Source: Micromonospora sp. HNM0581
GTDB taxonomy: Bacteria > Actinomycetota > Actinomycetes > Mycobacteriales > Micromonosporaceae
DNA length: 64,000 nucleotides
NCBI RefSeq assembly: GCF_012726175.1
Contig: NZ_JAASAD010000002.1
Location: 434,001-498,000 of the forward strand
Reading direction: 5' to 3'
The number at the start of each line of letters is the position of its first letter. Position 1 is the first letter of the stretch. Under the pieces are notes generated by a model. That model ran no database searches, had not been told where the DNA came from, and saw only the letters and a program-made list of their open reading frames with translations. Of the stretch, positions 56,734 to 64,000 are shown in pieces. The position numbers and the translations under genes were made by a program.

Positions 56734-57164
56734 TGGCGGTGCGGACTGACGTGCGGATCGACCTGAACGCGGGCGAGATCCGGCGGCTGCTGTACGGGCC
56801 GGTCGGTCCGGTGGTGCGGTTCATCCGCAGCGTGGCGAGGCGGGTGCGGACCCGGGCGGTGCTGACCTGCCCGGTGGACACCGGCCGGTTGCGGACGGCG
56901 CACCGCGAGGAGGTCGGGGTGCGGGCCGGCCGGGTCTACGGGTTCGTCGAGAACACGGCCGAGTACGCGGCGGCCGTGCACGACGGCACCGCGGCGCATG
57001 TGATCCGGCCCCGGCGGCCGGGTGGGGTGCTGCGGTTTGAGGCGGGCGGCCAGGTGGTGTTCACCAGCCTGGTGAACCACCCGGGCACCAAGGCGCAGCC
57101 GTGGCTGCGGGAGGCGATGGAAGACGTGGCGCGCCAGGAGGGGTTCCGGCTCGTCCGCAGATAG
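56733..57164 (+). CDS. HK97 gp10-like head-tail/tail completion protein
   Basis: The 143-residue protein carries CPVDTGRLRTAHREEVGVRA, then VYGFVENTAEYAAAVHDGTA and VIRPRRPGG, the pattern of HK97 gp10-like proteins (PVDTGxL ... YAxxVExGT). These complete the tail end that joins the head. ATG 56733 overlaps the preceding stop. Ends ten bases before the tail chaperone gene. Confidence 0.8.
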   Translation: MAVRTDVRIDLNAGEIRRLLYGPVGPVVRFIRSVARRVRTRAVLTCPVDTGRLRTAHREEVGVRAGRVYGFVENTAEYAAAVHDGTAAHVIRPRRPGGVLRFEAGGQVVFTSLVNHPGTKAQPWLREAMEDVARQEGFRLVRR

Positions 57165-57174
57165 GGAGGACACG

Positions 57175-57525
57175 ATGAGGGAGTTCACGACCAGCGCCAA
57201 GACGGCGCAGGCCACCAGCGACGGCAAGAAGCTACCGGACGTCCCATTCAAGCTGGACGACGTGGAGATGACCTGCCGGGCGCCGAAGGACGCCCAGCTG
57301 GCGTACCTGATGGCGGCGGCGTCGTCAAGCCGCACCGAGGCCGATCAAGTGGCGGCGGTACTCGACTTCTTCGAGCAGACCCTCGACCCGGCCAGCCTGG
57401 CGGTGTTCCGGCGGCGACTGCTGAACACGACGGACACCTTCGACTTCGCCGACGCCATGGCGATTTTCGAGTACATGTGTGAGGAGTGGTCCGGCCGCCC
57501 TACTGGGTCGGGCAGCGACTCCTGA
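57175..57525 (+). CDS. Tail assembly chaperone (gpG-like)
   Basis: The 116-residue protein: VPFKLDDVEMTCRAPKDAQL, AYLMAAASSSRTEADQVAAV and ALFDFFEQ-like LDFFEQTLDPASLAVFRRRL are typical of actinophage tail assembly chaperones that coat the tape measure during assembly. The end of the gene overlaps the next frame by 40 bases in the -1 direction, as expected for a gpG/gpGT pair. GGGAGGA precedes ATG 57175. Confidence 0.78.
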   Translation: MREFTTSAKTAQATSDGKKLPDVPFKLDDVEMTCRAPKDAQLAYLMAAASSSRTEADQVAAVLDFFEQTLDPASLAVFRRRLLNTTDTFDFADAMAIFEYMCEEWSGRPTGSGSDS

Positions 57526-57800
57526 CCCTGGCGGTCAAACGCTGGCCCGAGTTCCACGGCACAATGCTGCTGCGCACCGGCCGGGAGCCTCTGGACCTGC
57601 CGCTGCCGTCGCTGCTGGACGTCATCTACGCCTGGTGGGTCGACGGCGGCACCGAGAAGGACATCGCGAAGTTCCGGCAGGCGATGGAGACGCCGCCGGC
57701 CGGTGAGGAGCTGGACGACCGGCCGGAGTGGTCGGACGAGGAGACCGACGAGTCGTTCGCGCGGGCGTTGGGCGGGATGCGGCGGTCGGTAGGCGGATAG
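57486..57800 (+). CDS. Second tail assembly chaperone frame (gpT-like)
   Basis: The 104-residue frame: YWVGQRLLTLAVKRWPEFHG, LPSLLDVIYAWWVDGGTEKD, then an acidic tail. It can be read from GTG 57486 (GAGGAG just upstream) or as a -1 frameshift extension of the 57175 product within the 57486-57525 overlap. No canonical slippery heptamer is visible in the overlap, so reinitiation or an unusual slip site are both open. Ends just before a bidirectional terminator. Confidence 0.7.
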   Translation: MVRPPYWVGQRLLTLAVKRWPEFHGTMLLRTGREPLDLPLPSLLDVIYAWWVDGGTEKDIAKFRQAMETPPAGEELDDRPEWSDEETDESFARALGGMRRSVGG

Positions 57801-57802
57801 CG

Positions 57803-57833
57803 GCGAGGGCGACCCCGGTGGGGTCGCCCTCGC
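57803..57833. terminator. Bidirectional terminator between tail chaperone and lysis genes
   Basis: A perfect 14-bp stem GCGAGGGCGACCCC / GGGGTCGCCCTCGC with a 3-nt loop lies between convergent genes ending at 57800 (+) and 57847 (-). Confidence 0.85.
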
Positions 57834-57846
57834 TGTGTCGGCGCGG

Positions 57847-58161
57847 TCAGTGGACGTCGTCGTTCCGGAACGTGGTGCGCGGCGGAAGGGCCTGCCGGTC
57901 GGCTTCTTCGGGCAGCTCCTTGCCGGCCGGGGCGCTGGCCAGCCACGGCAGGAACCGTTGGAGGAACGCTTCGACGCCGGGCAGCGCGAGCACGCGGGTC
58001 ACCGCGGCGGCGACGCCGAGGACCTGCGCGACGGCCGGCACGTCGTCGACGCCTCCGGCGACGGCGATGGTCGGCAGCAGCGACAGCAGCGCGACGGTGA
58101 CGGCGAAGATGGTGCGGACGGTGGCCCGCCACGGGTGACGGGTTTGGGTGGGAGCGGTCAT
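57847..58161 (-). CDS. Holin-like membrane protein
   Basis: The 104-residue protein has a hydrophobic first helix (TVRTIFAVTVALLSLLPTIA), a second (VPAVAQVLGVAAAVTRVLAL) and a shorter third (VEAFLQRFLPWLASAP), with a polar C-terminus. Size, membrane topology and position after the endolysin and the coiled-coil membrane protein fit a holin. Its start overlaps the upstream stop (ATGA). Transcription ends at the terminator at 57803. Confidence 0.7.
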   Translation of the reverse strand: MTAPTQTRHPWRATVRTIFAVTVALLSLLPTIAVAGGVDDVPAVAQVLGVAAAVTRVLALPGVEAFLQRFLPWLASAPAGKELPEEADRQALPPRTTFRNDDVH

Positions 58162-58547
58162 GGTTGCCCTCCAAGAGATATGACCTTGGCTTTGAGCTGG
58201 GCGTTCTCGACCAGAAGGCGGTCACGCTCAGCGGAGACGTCTTTGCGGGTGCGCAGCTCGGCGCGCAGGTGGGCGACCTCGCTCTTCGTGCGGGCCAGCT
58301 CCTCGCGGAGCTGGGCGATGGTCAGGTTCAGGGTCGCCATCTGCGTCTCGGCGAGCTGGAGCTTCGTTTCGGCTCCGGCCAGCTGTGCGTCCATGCGGAC
58401 CAGCAGACGCTCCGCCATCTGGGTCGACTGGTCGGCCAGCGAGATGCGCTCCTTGCGCCGGCCGACCAGCCACGTCACCAGACGGTCGATGACGACTCCC
58501 GCGATCGACCCGCCGCCGAGCAGCGCGAGGATCACCTCGGGTGCCAT
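58158..58547 (-). CDS. Membrane-anchored coiled-coil lysis-cassette protein
   Basis: The 129-residue protein has one N-terminal hydrophobic segment (VILALLGGGSIAGVVIDRLV) and then a continuous coiled coil (MATLNLTIAQLREELARTKS; VAHLRAELRTRKDVSAERD). Between endolysin and holin-like gene, overlapping the latter. It could be a second holin component or a spanin-like accessory factor. Confidence 0.65.
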   Translation of the reverse strand: MAPEVILALLGGGSIAGVVIDRLVTWLVGRRKERISLADQSTQMAERLLVRMDAQLAGAETKLQLAETQMATLNLTIAQLREELARTKSEVAHLRAELRTRKDVSAERDRLLVENAQLKAKVISLGGQP

Positions 58548-58557
58548 GGGCGGCCGA

Positions 58558-59409
58558 TCAGGTGACCGGGTTGTTGAAGGCGGCCGTCCACGTGTTGACG
58601 CCGATCAGCGCGTCCTGGCGGAGACGCTGGTCAGCCTGGAACGCCAACGCCAACGCCCGGTACTCGGGGCCGTAGATGCCGTCGTTGCCGTGCTGGCTGA
58701 GCCAGCGGCGGCCCTTGCCGACGTTCCAGCCGCGCCGGCCGAGCTGGGTGGCCCATTCTTTGAGCCAGGCCCGGTCGGTGCGGCCGCGGAAGTAGCGTTC
58801 GTACAGGCCGGACACCGAGTAGTCGGGGCCGGAGGCGGGCCCGAAGTACCAGCCGGCGGGCAGCGGGAACGGGAGCGGCGTGCCGGGGGCGGGCTTGCTG
58901 CCGGCGGGCGGCTTGGGGGCCGGTGCCGGCTCCCCGATGATGGGCAGGCCGGCCTTGAGCCACGAGTAGATCTCGTTGCCGGGGCAGGCGGTCGCACCGC
59001 GGTCCCGGTGGCCGAGGAGCGTCAGCTTGCTGCCCTTGCGCCGGTTGGCTTCCTCGTAGAGCCACTTGAAGGAGCGGCGGGCGGCGTCGGAGACGTCCTG
59101 CACATCGGGCTTGTCGGCGCCGATGATGCAGACACCGATCGCCGGGGTGTTGTGGCCGGCGCAGTGTGCGCCGATGGTCAACCAGCCTCTGCCCTCGAAG
59201 ATGGCGCCGCTGGTCGACGAGATGAGGAAGTTGTAGCCGATGTCCGCCCAACCCCGTTCCCGCATGTGGAAGTCCTGGATCTGACGGGGGGTTTGGCTGG
59301 CGCTGGCCGCCGAGTAGTGGCCCATGAAGACGGTCCGCTTCGACCAGGTGGTGACGTCGCGCCCTTCGGGCGGTCGGGCGCCCCATTCGGCGCGGCTGAT
59401 GATGTCCAC
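58558..59409 (-). CDS. Endolysin: N-acetylmuramoyl-L-alanine amidase with C-terminal cell-wall-binding region
   Basis: The 283-residue product has an amidase_2/PGRP domain (1-160): MGHYSA (His 31), AHCAGHN, LLGHRD (His 134) and CPG (Cys 142) give the T7-lysozyme-type zinc site. A Pro-rich linker (PAPAPKPPAGSKPAPGTPLP) follows, then a C-terminal region with DGIYGPEYRALALAFQADQR resembling a peptidoglycan-binding module. It cleaves the stem peptide from MurNAc. Starts at ATG 59409; the operator palindrome at 59461 lies upstream. Confidence 0.9.
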   Translation of the reverse strand: MDIISRAEWGARPPEGRDVTTWSKRTVFMGHYSAASASQTPRQIQDFHMRERGWADIGYNFLISSTSGAIFEGRGWLTIGAHCAGHNTPAIGVCIIGADKPDVQDVSDAARRSFKWLYEEANRRKGSKLTLLGHRDRGATACPGNEIYSWLKAGLPIIGEPAPAPKPPAGSKPAPGTPLPFPLPAGWYFGPASGPDYSVSGLYERYFRGRTDRAWLKEWATQLGRRGWNVGKGRRWLSQHGNDGIYGPEYRALALAFQADQRLRQDALIGVNTWTAAFNNPVT

Positions 59410-59460
59410 TGTTTACCCTCCCGGCAGCGTCGATTGGCCGTCGGGGGACGGTAGGTCCGA

Positions 59461-59495
59461 CTATACGGCCGCAATGCCTCATCGCGGCCGTATAG
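59461..59495. promoter_or_regulatory. 12-bp palindromic operator between lysis and tape-measure genes
   Basis: CTATACGGCCGC (59461-59472) and GCGGCCGTATAG (59484-59495) form a perfect inverted repeat with an 11-bp spacer beginning AAT. The same spacing and core occur at 51298-51326. It lies in the 95-bp gap between divergent genes (59409 minus, 59505 plus), so one bound protein could control lysis and tail transcription together. Confidence 0.7.
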
Positions 59496-59504
59496 CCTGG
59501 GAGT

Positions 59505-62336
59505 GTGGCTCTGGGGCGGGCGTACATCGAGATCGTCGGCGACGTGTCGCGCTTCGCGCCGCACCTACGAGCGGGGCTGACGAAGGCGCTGAAGGTCAGC
59601 GGCATCGCGGCGGTCGGCGCGACCGCCGCCGCCGCGTCGGGTCAGATCGTCGGCCTGATCGGGTCGCTGGCGTCGGTCGGTGGCGCCTTGTACGCCCTCC
59701 CGGCGGCGGCCGGTGTCGGCGGTGCCGCCCTCGGCGCGCTGATGGTCGCCACCCGCGGCCTAGGCGAGGCGTTCGCCGCCGCCGCTGAGGACGACATGGC
59801 GAAGTTCGAAAAGGCGATCGAGGACCTGTCGCCGCAGGCGCAGCGCCTCGTGCGGGAGTTCCGGGCCATCTACCCGGTGCTGTCCGAGGTGCGGGTCGCC
59901 GCGCAGGACGCGTTCAGCGCGCAGCTAGTGGGGCAGCTGTCCGCGACCGCGTCGGTGCTTGCTGGTCCGCTGCGCACCGGCCTGGCCGGGGTGGCCGCCG
60001 AATGGGGGCGGGCGGCGCGGGCGGTGCTGGAGTTCTCCCGCGAGACGCGCACCGTGCAGGTGCTGTCCGGGTTGCTCGACACGGCCCGCCTGTCGGTGGG
60101 GAACCTGGCCACATCGATCAAGCCGCTGCTGGCCGGGTTCCGGGACATCACCGCGGTGGCGTTGCCGTCGATCGGCCGGGTGTCCGAACTCGCCGGTGAG
60201 GCCGCGGTTCGGTTCGGCACGTGGCTGTCGGCCATGGCCGACAGCGGGGCCGCTGTAGCGGCGATCGACCGCGCCGGTGTGGTGATGGGTCAGCTGGGCA
60301 AGCTGACGGCGAACGTCGGCTCGATTCTCACCAGCGTTCTGAAGGCGGCCGCGGAGGCGTCCACCGGAGGACTGCTCGCCGGCCTGGTCGAGGTGACGGG
60401 CAGGGTGCGGGAGTTCTTCGCCACCGCGGAGGGTGGCAGCGCACTGCTCGGCGTGTTCAACACGCTGGGCACCCTGGCGGCCGGGCTGGGGCCGGTGTTC
60501 ACGACGCTCCTGTCGATCGTCGGTGAGTCGGTCGTGCCGGCCCTCGGGTCGATCGCGCAGGCCATCGTGCCCGCGATGCAGGCCGTGGTGACGGCCCTCG
60601 GGCCTGCGCTCGCGGCGATCGCCGGTGCGGTCGGCCCAGTGATGGAGGCACTGTCCGTCGGCATTCAGGCGCTCGCGCCGGCGCTGGGCTTGATCGGTGA
60701 GGTCATCGCGTCGATCGCTCTCGCCGTGGCGCCGCTGCTGCCGGTGATCGGTGAGCTGATCACGATGCTGGTCGGGCCGCTGGCGACGGTCCTGAACGCG
60801 CTCGGGCCGCTCCTCGCGCCGATCGTCAGCGCGCTGGCCCCGGTGCTGCTCCAGATCGGACAGACCCTCACCGCGGTCCTCGCGCCGGTCGCCGGGCTGC
60901 TGGCCGAGCTGTTCACCCGGCTAGGCCCGCCGCTCGGCAAGGTCGTCGCCGCCCTGGGCTCGGCCTTCGCGCCGATCTTGACCGCGCTCGGTCCGCTGAT
61001 CGTCCAGGTCGTGCAGGCGCTGATGCCGCTCATCCCGACGGTCGTGGGGTTGCTGCCGCCGCTGGTGGACATCCTGGTGGCGATCACGCCGCTGATCGAG
61101 CTGGTGGCGCAGCTCGCCGCCGTCGCGGTCGCCCTGGTCGCCCCGCTGATCCGCGTCGCGGCGGTGCTCGTGGGGTTCCTCGCGGCGAAAGCCGTCGCGC
61201 CGCTGGTGTCGGCGATCGCCTCGGCGCTGGTGTGGCTGCTGTCCCCGCTGTCCGGGGTCGCCGAGTGGCTGGGCAAGGTCGCCGCCTGGCTGACCGCGAT
61301 TGATTGGGCGGGCGTCGGGTCCGCGATCGGCGGAGCGTTCTCGAAGGCATCGCAGGCGGTGCAGGGGTTCTTCGAGTCGATCGCGACGTGGTTCGCGGCT
61401 CTGCCCGGCAAGATCGGCGCGTTCCTGTCGATGCTGCCGGGACTGCTGTGGGATCTGTTCACGGACGCGGCTGGGCGGGCGTTGGAGGCCCTGGGCATCG
61501 GGATCGGACTGATTCTCTACGCGGTGACGGTGCTGCCGGGGCAGATCGCCGGGTTCCTGGCGTCGCTGCCGGGCCGGCTGCGCGACCTGTTCCGCGAGAC
61601 GGCGACCGTGGCGGCGGCGGCGTTCCTGAGGGGCGTGGACGCGGTGGTGTCGTACGCGATGGCGCTGCCCGGCCGGGCGGTGTCGGCGCTGTCCAGCCTG
61701 CGACAACGGATCGAGTCGACGTTCAGCAACGCGGTCGCGGCCGGCCGCACTGCGGCGGTGAACAGCTTCAACTCGATCGTGTCGTACATCCAGGGCATCC
61801 CGGGCCGGATCTCCGCCTACGCCGGCCGGTTCCTGTCCGCCGGTTCTGGGCTGGTGAAGAAGCTCGTCGACGGGCTGCGGAAGGTGCCGTCGCTGGGCAG
61901 CATCGCGTCGGCGATCTCGGACACGATCAGGCACCAGCTCAACCGGATCATCGGGGCGATCAACTCAGGTATCGCGCGGGTCGACGCGGTGCTGCCTGGC
62001 TCGCTGCCGCGAATCCCGATGCTGGCGAACGGGGCGATCCTGCGCCGGCCGACGCTGTTTGTCGGCGGTGAGGCCGGCGACGAGGTGGTCATTCCACTGA
62101 CCCGGCCCCGGCGGGCCCGACAGCTCGCCGAGGAGTCTGGGCTGCTGTCGCTGCTCGCCGGCGAGGCGGGCCGGGGCGGGACACCGATCACGTTCGACCG
62201 AGGCGCGATCTCTGTGGTGTTCGAGGGTGTCGTACCGACCCGGCAGGAGGCCCTGGACACCGGGCGGGCCGTCGGCGACGGGGTGTTGGAGACGTTGGCC
62301 AGGCGGTCCGTGGCCACGACGGTGAGGACGATCTGA
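59505..62336 (+). CDS. Tape measure protein
   Basis: The 943-residue protein is the longest phage gene here. It opens GRAYIEIVGDVSRFAPHLRA, followed by alternating helical and hydrophobic Ala/Leu/Val/Pro-rich repeats (IGELITMLVGPLATVLNALG), typical of tape measures that set tail length and enter the membrane. Late region ASAISDTIRHQLNRIIGAIN and AGDEVVIPLTRPRRARQL is a common C-terminal end of actinophage tape measures. GTG 59505. By family ratios it implies a tail of about 140 nm. Confidence 0.88.
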   Translation: MALGRAYIEIVGDVSRFAPHLRAGLTKALKVSGIAAVGATAAAASGQIVGLIGSLASVGGALYALPAAAGVGGAALGALMVATRGLGEAFAAAAEDDMAKFEKAIEDLSPQAQRLVREFRAIYPVLSEVRVAAQDAFSAQLVGQLSATASVLAGPLRTGLAGVAAEWGRAARAVLEFSRETRTVQVLSGLLDTARLSVGNLATSIKPLLAGFRDITAVALPSIGRVSELAGEAAVRFGTWLSAMADSGAAVAAIDRAGVVMGQLGKLTANVGSILTSVLKAAAEASTGGLLAGLVEVTGRVREFFATAEGGSALLGVFNTLGTLAAGLGPVFTTLLSIVGESVVPALGSIAQAIVPAMQAVVTALGPALAAIAGAVGPVMEALSVGIQALAPALGLIGEVIASIALAVAPLLPVIGELITMLVGPLATVLNALGPLLAPIVSALAPVLLQIGQTLTAVLAPVAGLLAELFTRLGPPLGKVVAALGSAFAPILTALGPLIVQVVQALMPLIPTVVGLLPPLVDILVAITPLIELVAQLAAVAVALVAPLIRVAAVLVGFLAAKAVAPLVSAIASALVWLLSPLSGVAEWLGKVAAWLTAIDWAGVGSAIGGAFSKASQAVQGFFESIATWFAALPGKIGAFLSMLPGLLWDLFTDAAGRALEALGIGIGLILYAVTVLPGQIAGFLASLPGRLRDLFRETATVAAAAFLRGVDAVVSYAMALPGRAVSALSSLRQRIESTFSNAVAAGRTAAVNSFNSIVSYIQGIPGRISAYAGRFLSAGSGLVKKLVDGLRKVPSLGSIASAISDTIRHQLNRIIGAINSGIARVDAVLPGSLPRIPMLANGAILRRPTLFVGGEAGDEVVIPLTRPRRARQLAEESGLLSLLAGEAGRGGTPITFDRGAISVVFEGVVPTRQEALDTGRAVGDGVLETLARRSVATTVRTI

Positions 62337-64000
62337 TGGGCGAGTACAACCCGGACCGGCCGTACGTGCTGGGCATGCAGTGGGCGCCGATGGTGAAGGC
62401 CCCGATCGTGCTGGACACTGCCAGCGAAGTTGGATACACGTTCCGAGCCGCCACCGAGCAGGTGGACCGGGTGTGGCTGCGGTCGACGGCGACGCCGCCG
62501 GGCAGGCCGGTCCGCACCGAGCTGCTGGTGAACCTGTACCGGTCGGACCTGGTCGCCGGCACCGGGCCGGTGCGGCGGCTGGTGATCCCCTGCGCCTCTG
62601 CGGGACTGCTGACCGGTGCGGCCCTGGCCGGCTCCGCAACATCGGCGTCGGACGCGGTAGCGAACGCGTCCGACGCGCGGCACATCACCCTGACGGGACC
62701 GGACTCTGCTGCCCGGTTCTGGTTCGCGACGACCAGCGCGGCGGCGCAGGCGGCCCTGTGGCGGCGGCGGATCCTCGACGTGTCGGTGCTGTACGTGATG
62801 TCGGGCCCGTTCGCCGACCTCGCCGAGGGTGTGACGCTGGGCCTGGAGCGGCCGTCCGCCGGTGTGGTGTGGCCGATGGACGTGACGCTGACGGGGCCGG
62901 CGCTGCACGACGGGGTGACCGAGGTGCGACGGTCGCGGCTGGGCGAGCTCAACCCGTGGTGGAGCACTGCGGCGACGCCGCTGACCACAAAGTGGCGGAT
63001 GCCGTACACGTTCGCGGGCAGCTCGTCGCCGACGTCCGGGCTGACGGCGTGGGCGGCCTCTGGCGGCACGAACATCAACGTGCGGCTCCAGGCCGCCGGG
63101 TCGGTGCCGGCGGATGCCGAGTTTCAGGTGCACTACCTCGCGTTGGAGGTGACGTACGGGGAGGAGAACCGGGCTGGCGGCGGCGGTGTGGACATCTCCG
63201 ACGGCGCCGGCCAGCAGGGCGGGGCGTACTACGAGATCCCGATGTTCCAGATGTACAACTACGGCTCCAACGTGTCCATGTGGGAGGGCGACCGGTACGC
63301 GGTGACGGTCGGCCGGGCGCACTCTGGGCAACTGTCCGTGGCGTCGACGGTGCCGGTGCCGGTCGACCGGCTGGGCACGGTCGACGCGCTGCCCAGCCTG
63401 CGGGGAGTGCAGCTCCGCAAGACGCTCCGCGAGGGAGCCGTCCCGAGCGTGGAGACGGTCAACGACCTGCCGGCGATCGTCATGTACGCGGGTTCGCCGT
63501 TACCCGGCGACGCCGACACCCGCTCGCATGTCTATCTGGCGCAGGCGATCGGCACGGTGTCCCAGCGGTTCTTCCCCGGCGATCTCGTGCAGCGGATCGT
63601 CGACGAAACCGCCGGCACGTACGTGTGGGTGCGGTTCTACGCGAGGCACCTCCCTGGTACCCGGGAGCCGCTGCACGTGTCCCAAGCTGACCCCGCGGAC
63701 CCGTGGCTGAGCCTCGGCCCCTCGGCGGCGATCAGTGTCGACGAGTTCGAGGCGCTGCCGGAGGTCGCCGACGGGTGGCGGGAGGTCACCCTGCGGCTGG
63801 ATCCGCCGGTGGAGACAGCCGGCGAAGGTGAGGTGACGTGGTGGGGTATCTCCAGCTCCGCTGACGACGAGGCTCCCTGGCAGGTCCTCGGTGCGGACGC
63901 CGAGCCGGGTAGCGGAGAGCCGACCACGATCAGCGACGCGACGTACGGCGGGGCGGAGGCGTACGCCACCATCGACGACGCCGACGACTCGTCGACGGAC
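62336..64000 (+). CDS. Minor tail protein, truncated by window end
   Basis: Begins at ATG 62336 (TGATG overlap with the tape measure) and stays open for 555 codons to the last base. Start: YNPDRPYVLGMQWAPMVKAP; later VGYTFRAATEQVDRVWLRST, GVWWPMDVTL-type GVVWPMDVTLTGPALHD, and repeated beta-sandwich-like segments (VDRLGTVDALPSLRGVQL; AISVDEFEALPEVADGWREV). Position after the tape measure points to a distal tail or baseplate component, usually involved in host contact. The missing end prevents a better call. Confidence 0.8.
   Translation, partial: MGEYNPDRPYVLGMQWAPMVKAPIVLDTASEVGYTFRAATEQVDRVWLRSTATPPGRPVRTELLVNLYRSDLVAGTGPVRRLVIPCASAGLLTGAALAGSATSASDAVANASDARHITLTGPDSAARFWFATTSAAAQAALWRRRILDVSVLYVMSGPFADLAEGVTLGLERPSAGVVWPMDVTLTGPALHDGVTEVRRSRLGELNPWWSTAATPLTTKWRMPYTFAGSSSPTSGLTAWAASGGTNINVRLQAAGSVPADAEFQVHYLALEVTYGEENRAGGGGVDISDGAGQQGGAYYEIPMFQMYNYGSNVSMWEGDRYAVTVGRAHSGQLSVASTVPVPVDRLGTVDALPSLRGVQLRKTLREGAVPSVETVNDLPAIVMYAGSPLPGDADTRSHVYLAQAIGTVSQRFFPGDLVQRIVDETAGTYVWVRFYARHLPGTREPLHVSQADPADPWLSLGPSAAISVDEFEALPEVADGWREVTLRLDPPVETAGEGEVTWWGISSSADDEAPWQVLGADAEPGSGEPTTISDATYGGAEAYATIDDADDSSTD

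Noticed and set aside
1..64000. CRISPR arrays
   Set aside because: No run of regularly spaced identical repeats was seen; the recurring motifs are promoter and operator copies at gene starts.

Overview
The window is very GC-rich actinobacterial DNA. Abundant GTG/TTG starts, 4-bp ATGA/GTGA overlaps and host-type genes (GPP34, XRE-TPR regulator, aminoglycoside-phosphotransferase fold) suggest Micromonosporaceae or a relative, but nothing here proves a genus. The backbone is a siphovirus-type prophage (or phage-like element) that runs off the right edge.

Phage backbone: a left flank with a membrane protein, an excisionase-like HTH protein and a tRNA (1-1.7 kb). Then come a Mom-like antirestriction gene, an IS110 insertion, a ParB-like gene, an Acb2/Tad1-type nucleotide sponge and both terminase subunits (1.7-8.9 kb), followed by a second ParB-like gene and two small phage genes (9-11.8 kb). 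The portal and a MuF/protease fusion lie at 21.6-26.3 kb. The capsid with a fused scaffold-like region and two structural genes lie at 45.3-48.4 kb. A block of small early-type genes with repeated promoters lies at 48.5-54.1 kb. Tail tube, connectors and tail chaperones lie at 54.2-57.8 kb, an inverted lysis cassette at 57.8-59.4 kb, and tape measure plus a truncated tail gene at 59.5-64 kb.

Cargo: two blocks of non-phage genes split the structural genes. Block 1 (about 12.2-21.2 kb) is a three-gene predicted defence operon: SNF2-type helicase with a C-terminal DUF3883-like region, DUF1156-type Zn-ribbon adenine methylase and DUF499-type ATPase. Block 2 (about 26.4-45.2 kb) separates portal/MuF from capsid. 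It holds host-like genes (nuclease-fold protein, lipoprotein, GNAT, APC permease, GPP34, regulator, kinase) and then a nine-gene minus-strand operon (45223 down to 35481) that looks like an undescribed biosynthetic pathway. In order of transcription it encodes a reductase, two Fe(II)/2-oxoglutarate oxygenases, a 50-residue peptide, an ATP-pyrophosphatase with a possible beta-grasp N-terminus and a Zn-ribbon C-terminus, two paralogous radical SAM enzymes with SPASM/twitch-like cysteines, an M20 amidohydrolase, and a divergent second seryl-tRNA synthetase. An 18-bp perfect terminator hairpin follows.

Regulation visible in the DNA: four copies of a phage promoter module (TACAAT box with nearby GTACG palindromes; three of them share the full GTGTGACC / CGTAC-N9-GTACG architecture), two near-perfect plus one decayed copy of a TAYGGCCGC-N11-GCGGCCGTA operator, a 16-nt leader shared by capsid and tail-tube genes, and many GC-rich terminators.
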